From positions 1 through 64,000 of the forward strand of contig NZ_FUKR01000032.1 in the NCBI RefSeq assembly GCF_900163835.1: 64,000 nucleotides of DNA, in the 5' to 3' direction. The position numbers were made by a program, and so were the translations under genes. Below the pieces are notes generated by a model. It made no database searches. It saw only the letters and a program-made list of their open reading frames with translations, and was not told where the DNA came from. The stretch's first letter is position 1. Each line of letters opens with the position of its first letter. This stretch comes from Mycetocola reblochoni REB411. GTDB taxonomy: Bacteria > Actinomycetota > Actinomycetes > Actinomycetales > Microbacteriaceae. Below are positions 13,875-22,483 of the stretch, in pieces.

Positions 13875-16061
13875 TTACGGGGCGACAAGCTTCAGGGGGC
13901 TGGTTTCCGCAGGGACATCCCATTGCTCAACACCAGGACCGTTGCGGTCCCACTTCGTGAAGCGGACGTAGGTGGTTCGGAAATCTTCGCTTACCGGGCG
14001 AAGTTTCCTCGCCAACAACGAGGCGAACGCGTGATCGTGGGTTGTAACGATCAGTTGGCGATGAGGGAGTATCTTGCGAAGCAGATCAACGAGGCCGAGA
14101 AGGTGCACGTCGTCCAGGTTCTGAAGCGGGTCATCGAGTATCAATGACTTCACGTGAGTAGGCGCGAAGCCGAGGTTGAACGAGAGGAACAAGGAGACGG
14201 CAAGCGCGTTTGCTTGCGATGTAGATAGCGTCTCCCCGGGCTCCGTGACATCGACCTGAACCTCGTCGTCACGCAGCATGGGCGTGAGTCGGTGCTTCCC
14301 ACCGAACTGGCGTGTGGCAATCTCAACGGATCGGAACGTTGGATGGGGGTCGATTGCTGCGTAGAACTGACGCAGGAGAGGCTTCAACTGCTTCAAACGG
14401 TCGGCAACAAACGTCTCCGCGTCTGACTTCACTGCATCAAGAAGTGCGGTAGCGACGTCATTTGTGCGCCGCCGATCGGCAATGTCTTGCTCCTTGGAAG
14501 CCAAAGAGCTGCGAAGTGCCTTGGACTCGATTTCGATTCGATCACGTCGTGTCTTCGACGAGTCCAGTGAAGCTGCTGCATCGAACTCGCGCCCTGCCTC
14601 CAATGTCCGCGCAATCTGAGACTTCCGCCTCGCTACACGATCTAGTTCAGATGCGAGTCGTTGGATTTCGCTGCCCGCCTCTGCTGACGCGTCAGGCAGA
14701 TCATCAGAGAAGCTGGCCAGAATCTCCTTTACTCTGCTTTCCCGATGCTCCTTCGCCGCTTGTGCTGATGCGCGTTGTTCGAGCATGGCGCGGTGCTGAT
14801 CTGAGACAGTCTTGAGTTGCAGGGACAGTTCACCCAGACGCTTCTCTGCGGCTTGGAGCTTTGTTCTTTGTAGTTCAGCGCCTTCTCTGAGAGCGGCGTT
14901 CTCTGTTTCGTTGGCGATGGATTCGAGGCGACGACGATACGCTTCCGGATCGACTTCTTGACCACAGGCTGCGCAGCTATCTGCCACGTGACGGAGCAGG
15001 ATCGACGCCATACTTGCGAGCTCTTCACGAATAGAGGATGCCTGTCTACGCACGGCATCTGCTTCTCCAACTGCGACGCGAAGTAGCTGGATGTCGTGCT
15101 CGACCTGTTCCTTCTGATCCGTCAGATCAGCAACTTGACGTTCGAGTTCGATGACTTCAGCATCGTCCGGACTTTCGGGAAGCGGCACGTTCAGTTCCGC
15201 CTGTGCCGCAAGCAAGGCGGCTTCGTCCTGCTCGATTGTGCTGCGCTCCTGGTTGAGGGCAGCACGCAGTTTTGTCAGCGCACTCTCGCTCAGCTCCCAT
15301 TCTTTCGCTTCTGTAGTCGCGACGAGGCCGAGCGCCTCAACGTCGTTGCTCCATGTCTGCCATCGGCCGATCACCTCGGCCGTATTTGCTTTGGTGATCT
15401 CGGTTTCAAGCACGGACAACGAAGCTGCGAGGTCTTCGAGCTTTGCGCGATCACCCTCGAGCGCTGAGTCAGCCTGGTTGACCGCGCGAACCCACGCTCG
15501 CTTGTGCGACTGGAGTTCATCCGCGAACTCTCGTAGACGCCCGGCACCCACCATGCTTGCGACCGCATCGAAACGCTCAGTGTCCTGGCGTCCGGTCAGG
15601 AACTCCCGTAGCGACTCCTGCTTCAAGTAGATCGAGTCCACGAACGACTGTGCCAATGTGGCGAAGTCTTCGTTGGTATCCGTGCCCGCGAGATTCTGGC
15701 GGAGCCAGACCTCCGCATCCGCACCACGAAGTGACGCTTCGTTAACGCGCACTCGAAGTGGAGCGCGAAGTTTCTTGGCGTCGGTCTCGCCCGGGTTCTC
15801 CAACGACCTCGTGATGACAACATCGTCACCGTCGAAGTCGGTTCGCAACTCAACCGTCGTAGTTCCCGACTTGCTGTAAAGGTTTCGGGGTCCCTGCGTG
15901 CTGGTGGTCTTGCCCGAGATCGCCCATGAAATCGCGTTGCAGATTGTCGTCTTGCCATACCCATTCGCGCCAACGACGATCACCACGTCTGCGTCAAGGT
16001 CGATGTCAACCTCGCCCGAGACTCCGCCAAACCCCGCGATGGAAACTCCAGTGACTCTCAT
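13875..16061 (-). CDS. Rad50/SMC-like ATPase with zinc hook (LmuB-like)
   Basis: 728 residues: N-terminal half of the ATPase with Walker A GANGYGKTT near residue 35, long coiled coil, a CxxC zinc hook (CAACGQE, near residue 363, close to the middle), second coiled coil, then a signature-like LSTSQANALA, Walker B SLILDDPLQNLDD and the H-loop TTHDHAF. This is the SbcC/Rad50/RecN plan, but shorter than Rad50, as in Lamassu LmuB and other three-component ABC systems. It probably senses DNA ends or foreign DNA and activates the SIR2 partner. The ATG overlaps the middle gene's stop by 4 bases (ATGA). Confidence 0.82.
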   Translation of the reverse strand: MRVTGVSIAGFGGVSGEVDIDLDADVVIVVGANGYGKTTICNAISWAISGKTTSTQGPRNLYSKSGTTTVELRTDFDGDDVVITRSLENPGETDAKKLRAPLRVRVNEASLRGADAEVWLRQNLAGTDTNEDFATLAQSFVDSIYLKQESLREFLTGRQDTERFDAVASMVGAGRLREFADELQSHKRAWVRAVNQADSALEGDRAKLEDLAASLSVLETEITKANTAEVIGRWQTWSNDVEALGLVATTEAKEWELSESALTKLRAALNQERSTIEQDEAALLAAQAELNVPLPESPDDAEVIELERQVADLTDQKEQVEHDIQLLRVAVGEADAVRRQASSIREELASMASILLRHVADSCAACGQEVDPEAYRRRLESIANETENAALREGAELQRTKLQAAEKRLGELSLQLKTVSDQHRAMLEQRASAQAAKEHRESRVKEILASFSDDLPDASAEAGSEIQRLASELDRVARRKSQIARTLEAGREFDAAASLDSSKTRRDRIEIESKALRSSLASKEQDIADRRRTNDVATALLDAVKSDAETFVADRLKQLKPLLRQFYAAIDPHPTFRSVEIATRQFGGKHRLTPMLRDDEVQVDVTEPGETLSTSQANALAVSLFLSFNLGFAPTHVKSLILDDPLQNLDDVHLLGLVDLLRKILPHRQLIVTTHDHAFASLLARKLRPVSEDFRTTYVRFTKWDRNGPGVEQWDVPAETSPLKLVAP

Positions 16062-16696
16062 AGTGCGTCCATCCCTGTCCGCTGGGTTGCGATCAATCGT
16101 TCGTGGAGCGCTTCAAGAGGAGACTCGCCTGCCTCATACGCAGCGATGACCACGTCGAGGTGCGCATTGCTGTCAAGAGCCCCCGCAACGCGCGATGGGA
16201 GCGTGGCCAAGGGGTCAGCCCTCCCCGGAGTGGTGTCGAGATCAAGGTCGAGAATCGGCGCCAGTGTTCGCCTAACCTGTGGTGTCAACTCCAGCGGATC
16301 GAAGACACGACTTGGTAGATCGTCCGCTGTCAGCACCAACTTGCGTACACGCCGCGTGTCAGAACGTATGGTGCTCAGCTCGGCAGCCAGTTCCTCCGGA
16401 ACGCCGTCCATCGCGACGAGGATGAGGTATCCATCCCAAGACTTCGGGTCGGTCGCGATTACGTTCGCACCTAGGAAATCGACCACGTGATCCTGTGCCG
16501 TACCCCACCCGGCGACGAGCTCTTCAACCGACTCAAATGCCCACACCGCGATCACTGAGTACTCGTCTTCGAACGCCATCGAGCTGGAAGGCCAGGATCG
16601 GTGGCGCGCGCTGTCTACGCGGACGATCTCAGACTCTGCAAGCAGCCTTGTGATCTCGGTGAGAAGCAGTTCGTTCGTTACAACGGCGTCGGTCAT
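16058..16696 (-). CDS. Middle component of a SIR2/SMC defence system (LmuC / ABC-3C middle-component-like)
   Basis: 212 residues, start ATG 16696 with GAGGAG upstream. No catalytic motif is visible. The N-terminal region has alternating hydrophobic strands (YSVIAVWAF, WDGYLILVAM), followed by RRVRKLVL and a helical C-terminus. It overlaps both neighbours by 4 bases (ATGA on each side), so the three proteins are made together. Position between the effector and the SMC ATPase, size and the W..YL..L pattern fit the small middle components of ABC-3C systems and LmuC; this is by architecture, not by a confirmed domain match. Confidence 0.6.
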   Translation of the reverse strand: MTDAVVTNELLLTEITRLLAESEIVRVDSARHRSWPSSSMAFEDEYSVIAVWAFESVEELVAGWGTAQDHVVDFLGANVIATDPKSWDGYLILVAMDGVPEELAAELSTIRSDTRRVRKLVLTADDLPSRVFDPLELTPQVRRTLAPILDLDLDTTPGRADPLATLPSRVAGALDSNAHLDVVIAAYEAGESPLEALHERLIATQRTGMDAL

Positions 16697-18144
16697 CGTC
16701 GTAGCTCCTCAACCGCTGACTGCAAGTCAGTCGCGGGCCGTCCTAGGTAATCGTCTGCGAAGATCGGGTGAATGCTGTCGGCGCCCCTAATGAGGTCGCC
16801 TGATGTGTCCTCCCGAACAAGGTCATCAACACTTGGCGTTCGCGTGTTTCTTGCTCCAGCCACGATGACAAGATTGGTTCGTTGCTGGGGCGCCAGGCGA
16901 TTGTTTCGCTCACGAATCTTGGCGCTGATGGCGCTCCATGCAATGGTGCCTCCACCATGAGCAAGCCCAAAGACGAGCGTTGAACCGCCACCGGTGTTGA
17001 CCGTGAGACGGCCATGCTCATCCAGGTCCAGGGAACTCGTTGCGAGCGCTGCCGACAAGTGGTCCGTTGCTACCAGGAGGTGCGCGATCTGCCTTTGGTT
17101 CGCGGCGTCACCCTCTCCGGCATAGAAGTGCGGGCCCAGTAGCCAGGTAGCTCTGGCGCGGCCGAGGTCGAGCAGCGTGATCTCTTGGATAGGTGTTGCG
17201 ACATCTTCCGACCGGCGCAACGCCATTTCGGGGTCATCGTCCGCCATCTGGCTATGTGCGTCACGGACTCTTTGCAACTGTTCGAGAACTACCCTTTGAG
17301 CGAGTCTCGACATGAAGTCGCCCCAGTAGAGGTCGACAGTTCCGGTGAGATTCGCGCTCAATGCTTCGTGGAACTTCGAGTCTTGATTGCGGTCGACCAG
17401 ATAGTAGGAGGATTGGGCTTTTGCGGCGAGGTTGCTGACGCTCTCAGTGAGAACATTGGCGGGACTGCCCAGGCCGACGAATACCACGACTGGAGCTGAC
17501 AGATTTGCAGTTGCAATCACGCTCTCCCACTCTGCAGCCCAGTCTGTATCGAGCGCGCTCTTTCTGAGTACCCAGGTCTCCTCGGGCTGATTGACGCTTC
17601 GGTGTAGGTGCACCACGGAATGTGAAGCAAGGTTCGCGTGCTCGTCAGGACCTTCTACGAATGTGATGTTCGTGCTGTTGCCCAGGGCGGTTACGGCGTG
17701 TTGGAAGGCCAAGTCGTAGTTCAGAGTGATCACATGCCGAATCGCGCCTTCGATGAGCAAGGCGGCAGCTATGAGGTGCCCCGAGTTCGGGGCGGCCGTC
17801 CGCCAAGCGTCCTTCGGTAGGCGACTCGTCAGTTCAGTCTGCGATCCGTACTTGTCGTACAGCAGATCAGCTAGAACGGAGAGGTCGTCGGGATCTGTGC
17901 ACTCTCCGTCGTTCAGAACGCCATCGGCAACAAGTCGCCGGTATGCTTCGCGAGAGTAGTGCGCACCACTCGCAAAGCCGGTCGGCTTCTCCATCGAGAC
18001 GCCTGCACCAACAACGAGTACCACGCGGCTGCCTGCTGCGTCCGTGATGCGTTGAAGGATTTCCGCTGGGAAAGCTGCCGGGTCTGTCGACTGGCTCGGG
18101 TCAACTTCTGGCAACACGTCCTCCTCATCGGTGAGAGCTTTCAC
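16693..18144 (-). CDS. SIR2-like protein, probable NAD-consuming effector (LmuA-Sir2-like)
   Basis: 483 residues from GTG 18144; an alternative TTG start at 18114 has AGGAGG 5 bases upstream and may be the real one. The SIR2 domain shows VVGAGVS (residues 45-50), TLNYD (140-144, with the conserved Asn and Asp), VVHLH (177-181) with the catalytic-type His, and a later FVGLGSP. The C-terminal half (from about 290) has no domain I recognise. SIR2 domains in defence systems hydrolyse NAD+ to stop phage growth. The operon with a middle component and SMC ATPase points to a Lamassu-Sir2-type role. Deacetylase function is unlikely because no zinc-binding cysteines are seen. Confidence 0.75.
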   Translation of the reverse strand: MKALTDEEDVLPEVDPSQSTDPAAFPAEILQRITDAAGSRVVLVVGAGVSMEKPTGFASGAHYSREAYRRLVADGVLNDGECTDPDDLSVLADLLYDKYGSQTELTSRLPKDAWRTAAPNSGHLIAAALLIEGAIRHVITLNYDLAFQHAVTALGNSTNITFVEGPDEHANLASHSVVHLHRSVNQPEETWVLRKSALDTDWAAEWESVIATANLSAPVVVFVGLGSPANVLTESVSNLAAKAQSSYYLVDRNQDSKFHEALSANLTGTVDLYWGDFMSRLAQRVVLEQLQRVRDAHSQMADDDPEMALRRSEDVATPIQEITLLDLGRARATWLLGPHFYAGEGDAANQRQIAHLLVATDHLSAALATSSLDLDEHGRLTVNTGGGSTLVFGLAHGGGTIAWSAISAKIRERNNRLAPQQRTNLVIVAGARNTRTPSVDDLVREDTSGDLIRGADSIHPIFADDYLGRPATDLQSAVEELRR

Positions 18145-18204
18145 GTCTACCGATGAGGTCAGCCGTGGTGATCACATGATCCCTACTCTACTAACTCCAC
18201 CTCC

Positions 18205-18693
18205 TCAAGCCGAAGAATCTCGGCGAGCCTCGTGAGGGCGTCTGCCTCGCGGCCGAATCAGACCTCTCTCCTCCACCACTGCGTTCCGGACCGTTTTCTC
18301 GTCGACGCCAAGCCGTTCAGCGACCTCCCGTAGCGTGAGACCTTCTGCGTATAAAGAAGCGGCATGGGCGCGGCCGGTAAGACTGAGCCCAGACGTCCTG
18401 AGCCGCGCTCCGTCCTTGGTGACGAGCGTGGGGACTGTCCCGCGATGTACTGCATACTTCGCGGCGATCATTCGAACTGGCATCCCCGCTTCATAGTCCG
18501 CGACCAACTCCGCCCGCCGTTCCGGGGTCAACCGTGTTTGAGACTTCGCCGCATTCTTCGCGACTACGCCTCGCGAATCGTGCCTCTCCGGGGTTCGACT
18601 CCGCGGTCCGCGTCGCTCAGACCCCTTGAGAACACGGCGAATGAACGTTTTGAGTGCCGGCCTCGTGTTTGAGAATCGCTTGGGAAGGCCCAC
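18205..18693 (-). CDS. Double helix-turn-helix DNA-binding protein (recombinase-associated type)
   Basis: 162 residues. After a basic N-terminal 50 residues come two similar resolvase/Hin-type helix-turn-helix units: RAELVADYEAGMPVRMIAAK followed by HRGTVPTLV, then RAHAASLYAEGLTLREVAER followed by DEKTVRNAV. The tail is basic. Proteins like this occur as single genes in actinobacterial islands and resemble the DNA-binding half of a serine recombinase or transposase without a catalytic domain. It may regulate the island or be a recombinase remnant. It lies 60 bases upstream of the SIR2 operon on the same strand and could also control it. Confidence 0.65.
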   Translation of the reverse strand: MGLPKRFSNTRPALKTFIRRVLKGSERRGPRSRTPERHDSRGVVAKNAAKSQTRLTPERRAELVADYEAGMPVRMIAAKYAVHRGTVPTLVTKDGARLRTSGLSLTGRAHAASLYAEGLTLREVAERLGVDEKTVRNAVVEERGLIRPRGRRPHEARRDSSA

Positions 18694-18919
18694 ACAACAT
18701 TGGCCGGGAACCTGACAAGACCGGCCAGGGCCAGAACATCACCGCCCTCGGACCGCACGAGGCAGGCCTGGGCCCACGTGAAACAGGTCGAGCATCTGAG
18801 CATTGGCCGTGAACAGCACAGTCCACGACGACTCATCCCGGACCGACGCATGTCCGCGCCGGCCCCCGGCCACGGCGGCCATCCGCCCGGACGACCGGCC
18901 TCGCAGAACCACCGGGTGG
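18694..18919. other. Gene-free stretch at the island/chromosome junction
   Basis: 226 bases between the HTH gene and corA with no convincing coding sequence, promoter or hairpin. Conserved chromosomal order and high GC begin immediately to the right, so the island's right end and any attachment site should be here. I could not identify a tRNA or a repeated core. Confidence 0.4.
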
Positions 18920-19954
18920 CTAGAGCCAGTCCTTGCGTTTGAACTGGATGTACAGCGCGAGGGCGAGGAGTCCCATCGTCGCGATCGTGGCCGCGGTCGT
19001 CACGGGGCTTCCCTGCCAGGGCAGTGGAACGTTCATTCCCCACACGCCGGAGACCAGCGTCGGGACGGCGATGATCGCCGCCCAGCTCGTCACCTTCTTC
19101 ATGATCAGGTTCAGCCGGTTGTTCACGTTGCTCATGTTGGTGTCGACGATGCTCGTCACCAGCTGCGTCAAGGAGTCGGCCCACTCGGTGACGCGCTGAG
19201 CATGATCCCGCACCTCCCTCAGGTACGGAACGAGTGCGTCGGGAACGGCCCCAGGCGGATCGGCGAGGAACTGGGCTGCGGCGTCCCGCAACGGGACCGC
19301 CACCCGGCGCTCATGGGCAAGCGCCTTGAACAGGGCGTACGCGTCGCGCTGCACCGCCGCGGTGTCCGGCTCCTCGACGAAAACGGACCGCTCGAGGTGC
19401 TCCAGCCGGGTGTCCAGCCGGGTGAGCTGCGACATCTGGCTGTCGGCGGCCATGTCGAGAACGGCCCAGAGCAGTCCGAGAGCCCCTCCCGCGACGAGCT
19501 CGGGATGCGCCGACCACCGATCCCGCAGCGGTTGGAGGGGCCAGGCCCCGTGCGGACGGATGGTGATCAGGACCCCGGGGGCGATGAGCACGAGCAGGCG
19601 CGCGTTCGCGGCATGGGTGTCCGTGGTGCGTCCGTGGGAGCGGGGTTCGCCCGTCGCCTCGTCGCCGGAGCCGTCGCGTTCCTCAGCCGTGGTGTGGATG
19701 CGCAGGGCGATCGTGGTCACCGGGCCCGCCCTATACAGCGACGGATGCGAGCGGTGACGCTGCAGCCGGGCGATCGCCCACGACGGGAGCCCGACCGCGG
19801 AGGCGATCCGCCCCACGGCCTCCGCAGCGGCCTCGGCGTCGTCCGCGTCGATCCAGAGGACGTCGGCGTCACCCCTGCCGCCGGCCTCGAGCGACTCCAG
19901 CGTGGGGGAGCCCTTCGACGCGACGCCGTCCGTGAACGCGGTGACCGTGACCAT
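18920..19954 (-). CDS. corA: CorA-family divalent cation (Mg/Co) transporter
   Basis: 344 residues from ATG 19954 (an ATG at 19966 is also possible). A large N-terminal cytoplasmic domain with long helices is followed by two C-terminal membrane segments, with the CorA signature GMN in VWGMNVPLP between them and a basic end (KRKDWL). The family forms homopentameric Mg2+ channels; substrate cannot be read from sequence. First chromosomal gene to the right of the island; it does not overlap its neighbours. Confidence 0.85.
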   Translation of the reverse strand: MVTVTAFTDGVASKGSPTLESLEAGGRGDADVLWIDADDAEAAAEAVGRIASAVGLPSWAIARLQRHRSHPSLYRAGPVTTIALRIHTTAEERDGSGDEATGEPRSHGRTTDTHAANARLLVLIAPGVLITIRPHGAWPLQPLRDRWSAHPELVAGGALGLLWAVLDMAADSQMSQLTRLDTRLEHLERSVFVEEPDTAAVQRDAYALFKALAHERRVAVPLRDAAAQFLADPPGAVPDALVPYLREVRDHAQRVTEWADSLTQLVTSIVDTNMSNVNNRLNLIMKKVTSWAAIIAVPTLVSGVWGMNVPLPWQGSPVTTAATIATMGLLALALYIQFKRKDWL

Positions 19955-20069
19955 GTGCCCCAGCATACGGAGACCCCGTACGCCGCGTCGGCGGCAGGGG
20001 CGCGACCGACACGCGTGCGGGCCCGTGACGAGGACTCGCCACAGACCCGCACGCGCGGAAGCTCCCGGC

Positions 20070-21623
20070 TCAGTCCTTGAAGGTCTCGATGTCGGCGCCG
20101 AGGGAGATGAGGCGCTCCTGCAACTGCTCGTACCCCCTGGCGATGATGTCGACATTGCGCAGGACGCTCGTGCCCTTGGCCGCGAGCATCGCCAGCAGGA
20201 TCGCCACCGCGGGCCGGAGGGCCGGAGGGCAGTTGACCTCGGCGCCGGACCACCGGGTGGGACCCTCCACGTCGAGCCGGTGCGGGTCGCGCAACCGGAC
20301 GTTGGCGCCGAGGCGCGTGAGGTCGGTCAGGTGGATCGAGCGCCCCTCGTACACCCAGTCGTGGATGAGGGTGCTGCCGGTGGCCGTCGCCGCGATGACC
20401 GTGAAGAAGGGGAGGTTGTCGATGTTGAGGCCGGGGAAGGGCATCGGATGGATCTTGTCGATCGGGGCGCGCAGCTCGGAGGGGTACACGGTCACGTCGA
20501 CGAGTCGGGTCCTGCCGTTCTCGGCTGCGTACTCCGTGCTCCGGCTCGACCGCAGGCCCATCTCGGACAGCGTCGCCAGCTCGATCTCCATGAACTCGAT
20601 GGGCACCCGCGTGACGGTGATCTCCGACTGCGTGACGATTCCCGCGGTGAGCAGGCTCATGGCCTCGATCGGGTCCTCGCTCGGCCAGTAGTCCACGTCG
20701 GCGTCGAGCGGTCCGCTGCCCGTGATGCGGAGGGTCGTCGTGCCGATCCCCTCGATGCCGACACCGAGCTTCTCCAGGTAGAAGCAGAGGTCCTGAACCA
20801 TGTAGTTGGGGCTGGCGTTGCGGATCGTCGTCACCCCGCGGCGGGCGGCCGCGGCCATGATCGCGTTCTCCGTGACGGTGTCGCCGCGCTCGGTCAGGAC
20901 GACGGTCAGCTCGGCACCGGTGTCCTCGGCCACGGTGGCCTGATACCACCCGGTCGTCGCCTCGACCTCGAGCCCGAACGGCCGCAGCGCGATGAGGTGC
21001 GGTTCGACCGTGCGCGTGCCCAGGTCGCACCCGCCGGCGTAGGGCAGGGCGAAGCGCGTGTGCTGACCGAGCAGCGGACCGAGGAACATCAGAACGCTCC
21101 GGGTGCGTCGACCCGCCGCCTCGTCGAGGTGGTCGAAGTCGAGCCGCTCGGGGACCTGGATGGTGACGTCAGCACCGTCCTCGGACCAGTCCACCTGCAC
21201 GCCGAGGCTGCGCAGCACGTCGATGATGCGGTCGACCTCGACGATGCGGGCAATCCCGTGCAGGGTCGTGCGGCCGCGGTTCAGCAGGGACGCGCAGAGG
21301 AGCGCGACTGCGGCGTTCTTGCTGGAGCGCACCTCGATCGTGCCGGAGAGCTGGCGGCCGCCGTGCACACGGATGTGGGAGGCGCGCCGCTGGTCGCCGA
21401 CCGTGACGATGTCGCTCTCCAGCGCGCTGCCAATGCGGGTGAGCAGGTCGAGGCCGAGGTTCTGGCCGCCCTGCTCGATGCGGTTGATGGCGCTCTGACT
21501 GGTCCCGACGCGTTCGGCGAGCTGAGCCTGGGTGAGCTGCTTCGACTGGCGCGTCGAGCGGATCAGCGCGCCGATCTGGCGCAGGGGAGCGGTGGTGTCG
21601 GACACAGGTGTGGTCGATGTCAT
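20070..21623 (-). CDS. Xre-type HTH domain fused to a MurA-like UDP-GlcNAc enolpyruvyltransferase
   Basis: 517 residues. Residues about 15-75 are an Xre/Cro helix-turn-helix (LTQAQLAERVGTSQSAINRIEQGG). From about 85 the protein follows the EPSP synthase/MurA fold. Family residues are present: SSKNAA corresponding to the MurA GAKNAA loop, and a catalytic-type Cys in GGCDLG followed by EPHL. MurA makes UDP-GlcNAc-enolpyruvate for peptidoglycan. The HTH fusion suggests a regulatory or moonlighting paralogue beside a separate housekeeping murA, a form I recall from Micrococcales; that the enzyme is active is likely but not shown. Confidence 0.85.
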   Translation of the reverse strand: MTSTTPVSDTTAPLRQIGALIRSTRQSKQLTQAQLAERVGTSQSAINRIEQGGQNLGLDLLTRIGSALESDIVTVGDQRRASHIRVHGGRQLSGTIEVRSSKNAAVALLCASLLNRGRTTLHGIARIVEVDRIIDVLRSLGVQVDWSEDGADVTIQVPERLDFDHLDEAAGRRTRSVLMFLGPLLGQHTRFALPYAGGCDLGTRTVEPHLIALRPFGLEVEATTGWYQATVAEDTGAELTVVLTERGDTVTENAIMAAAARRGVTTIRNASPNYMVQDLCFYLEKLGVGIEGIGTTTLRITGSGPLDADVDYWPSEDPIEAMSLLTAGIVTQSEITVTRVPIEFMEIELATLSEMGLRSSRSTEYAAENGRTRLVDVTVYPSELRAPIDKIHPMPFPGLNIDNLPFFTVIAATATGSTLIHDWVYEGRSIHLTDLTRLGANVRLRDPHRLDVEGPTRWSGAEVNCPPALRPAVAILLAMLAAKGTSVLRNVDIIARGYEQLQERLISLGADIETFKD

Positions 21624-21712
21624 GGCGCCAGCCTAACTCGTTCATGAGATGAATGGCGAGCTATGCGGCCGGATTCACCGGAAGAATCCTCGTGGCGAAC
21701 TCGTATCCGATA

Positions 21713-22483
21713 TCAGGGGTGGAAGCCGCCGTCCAGTCGGGCGAGGAACCGCCGGGCGCGATCCGTTCGCGGCGCCGCGAAGAAATCGGCCGAGGGCGCG
21801 TGCTCGACGATGGTCCCGCCGTCGAGGAACGCGATGCTGTCCGCGACCGCACGGGCGAACCCGAGCTCGTGGGTGACGACGATCATCGTCCAGCCCTCGG
21901 CTGCGAGCTCGGACATCACGGTGAGCACCTCGCCGACGAGCTCCGGGTCGAGCGACGAGGTGGGCTCGTCGAACAGCAGCACGCGCGGGTGCAGCGCGAG
22001 TGCCCTCACGATGCCGACCCGCTGCTGCTGACCGCCGGAGAGCTCGGCCGGGTAGGCGTCGGCCCGCTCGCCCAGCCCGACGCGATCGAGCAGGCGCCTG
22101 GCCTCCTGCTCGGCGTCGGCACGCGAACGGCGCTGCACGGACACCGGGCCCTCGATCACGTTGCCGAGAACCGTGCGATGGGGGAACAGATTGTGCTGCT
22201 GGAAGACCATCGCCGTCCGCGACCTCAACGCGTCCCGACCACGCCGGGGCGGCGTCGTGGCCGCGTCGACCTCGACGTCCTCGATCCGGATCCGGCCGGC
22301 GCTCGGCCACTCCAGCCCCGCGAGCACGCGCAACAACGTGGTCTTGCCCGAGCCGGACGCTCCAAGAAGGACGAGGACCTCCCCCTCCGCCACCGTCAGA
22401 GACACACCGTCGAGCACCGGCGTCGGACCGAACGACAGCCGCACGCCCTCGAGCCGGACGGCGGGGGTGGTCTTAAGCGACAT
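21713..22483 (-). CDS. Polar amino acid (probably cystine) ABC transporter ATPase
   Basis: 256 residues with Walker A GASGSGKTT, Q-loop FQQHNLFPH, signature LSGGQQQR, Walker B LLFDEPTSSLDPE and the H-loop THELGFAR. This is the GlnQ/TcyC subfamily that powers polar amino acid uptake. Its start overlaps the end of the permease gene by 11 bases, and the lipoprotein gene is just upstream, giving a three-gene leftward operon. Cystine specificity is inferred from overall similarity of the set to TcyABC/FliY systems. Confidence 0.85.
   Translation of the reverse strand: MSLKTTPAVRLEGVRLSFGPTPVLDGVSLTVAEGEVLVLLGASGSGKTTLLRVLAGLEWPSAGRIRIEDVEVDAATTPPRRGRDALRSRTAMVFQQHNLFPHRTVLGNVIEGPVSVQRRSRADAEQEARRLLDRVGLGERADAYPAELSGGQQQRVGIVRALALHPRVLLFDEPTSSLDPELVGEVLTVMSELAAEGWTMIVVTHELGFARAVADSIAFLDGGTIVEHAPSADFFAAPRTDRARRFLARLDGGFHP

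Larger units (their letters stand above)
1..18919. mobile_element. Putative integrative/conjugative genomic island (right part)
   Basis: This stretch holds a relaxase-helicase, a cytosine methyltransferase, a small membrane protein, a defence-type operon and a metal-homeostasis cargo, followed abruptly by conserved chromosomal genes from corA onward. Base composition is visibly less GC-rich, most clearly in 12,050-18,200. No integrase, excisionase or tRNA attachment site is visible, so the left end and the integration mechanism lie outside the window or are missing. The right boundary is placed at the gene-free stretch before corA by inference. It is also possible that the nrdI/manganese block is chromosomal and only 6,491-18,919 is mobile. 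Confidence 0.55.

Noticed and set aside
13875-16061. Housekeeping SbcC/Rad50
   Set aside because: It is shorter than SbcC, has no SbcD nuclease partner, and lies in a SIR2 operon with 4-base overlaps, so a defence role fits better.
18590-18625. A T-loop-like GGGGTTCGACTCC suggesting a tRNA attachment site
   Set aside because: The flanking five-base arms do not pair and no anticodon or acceptor arm could be found; it lies within the HTH gene.
18803-20080. A long plus-strand frame opposite corA
   Set aside because: Antisense to CorA with its GMN motif; no domain and shadow composition.
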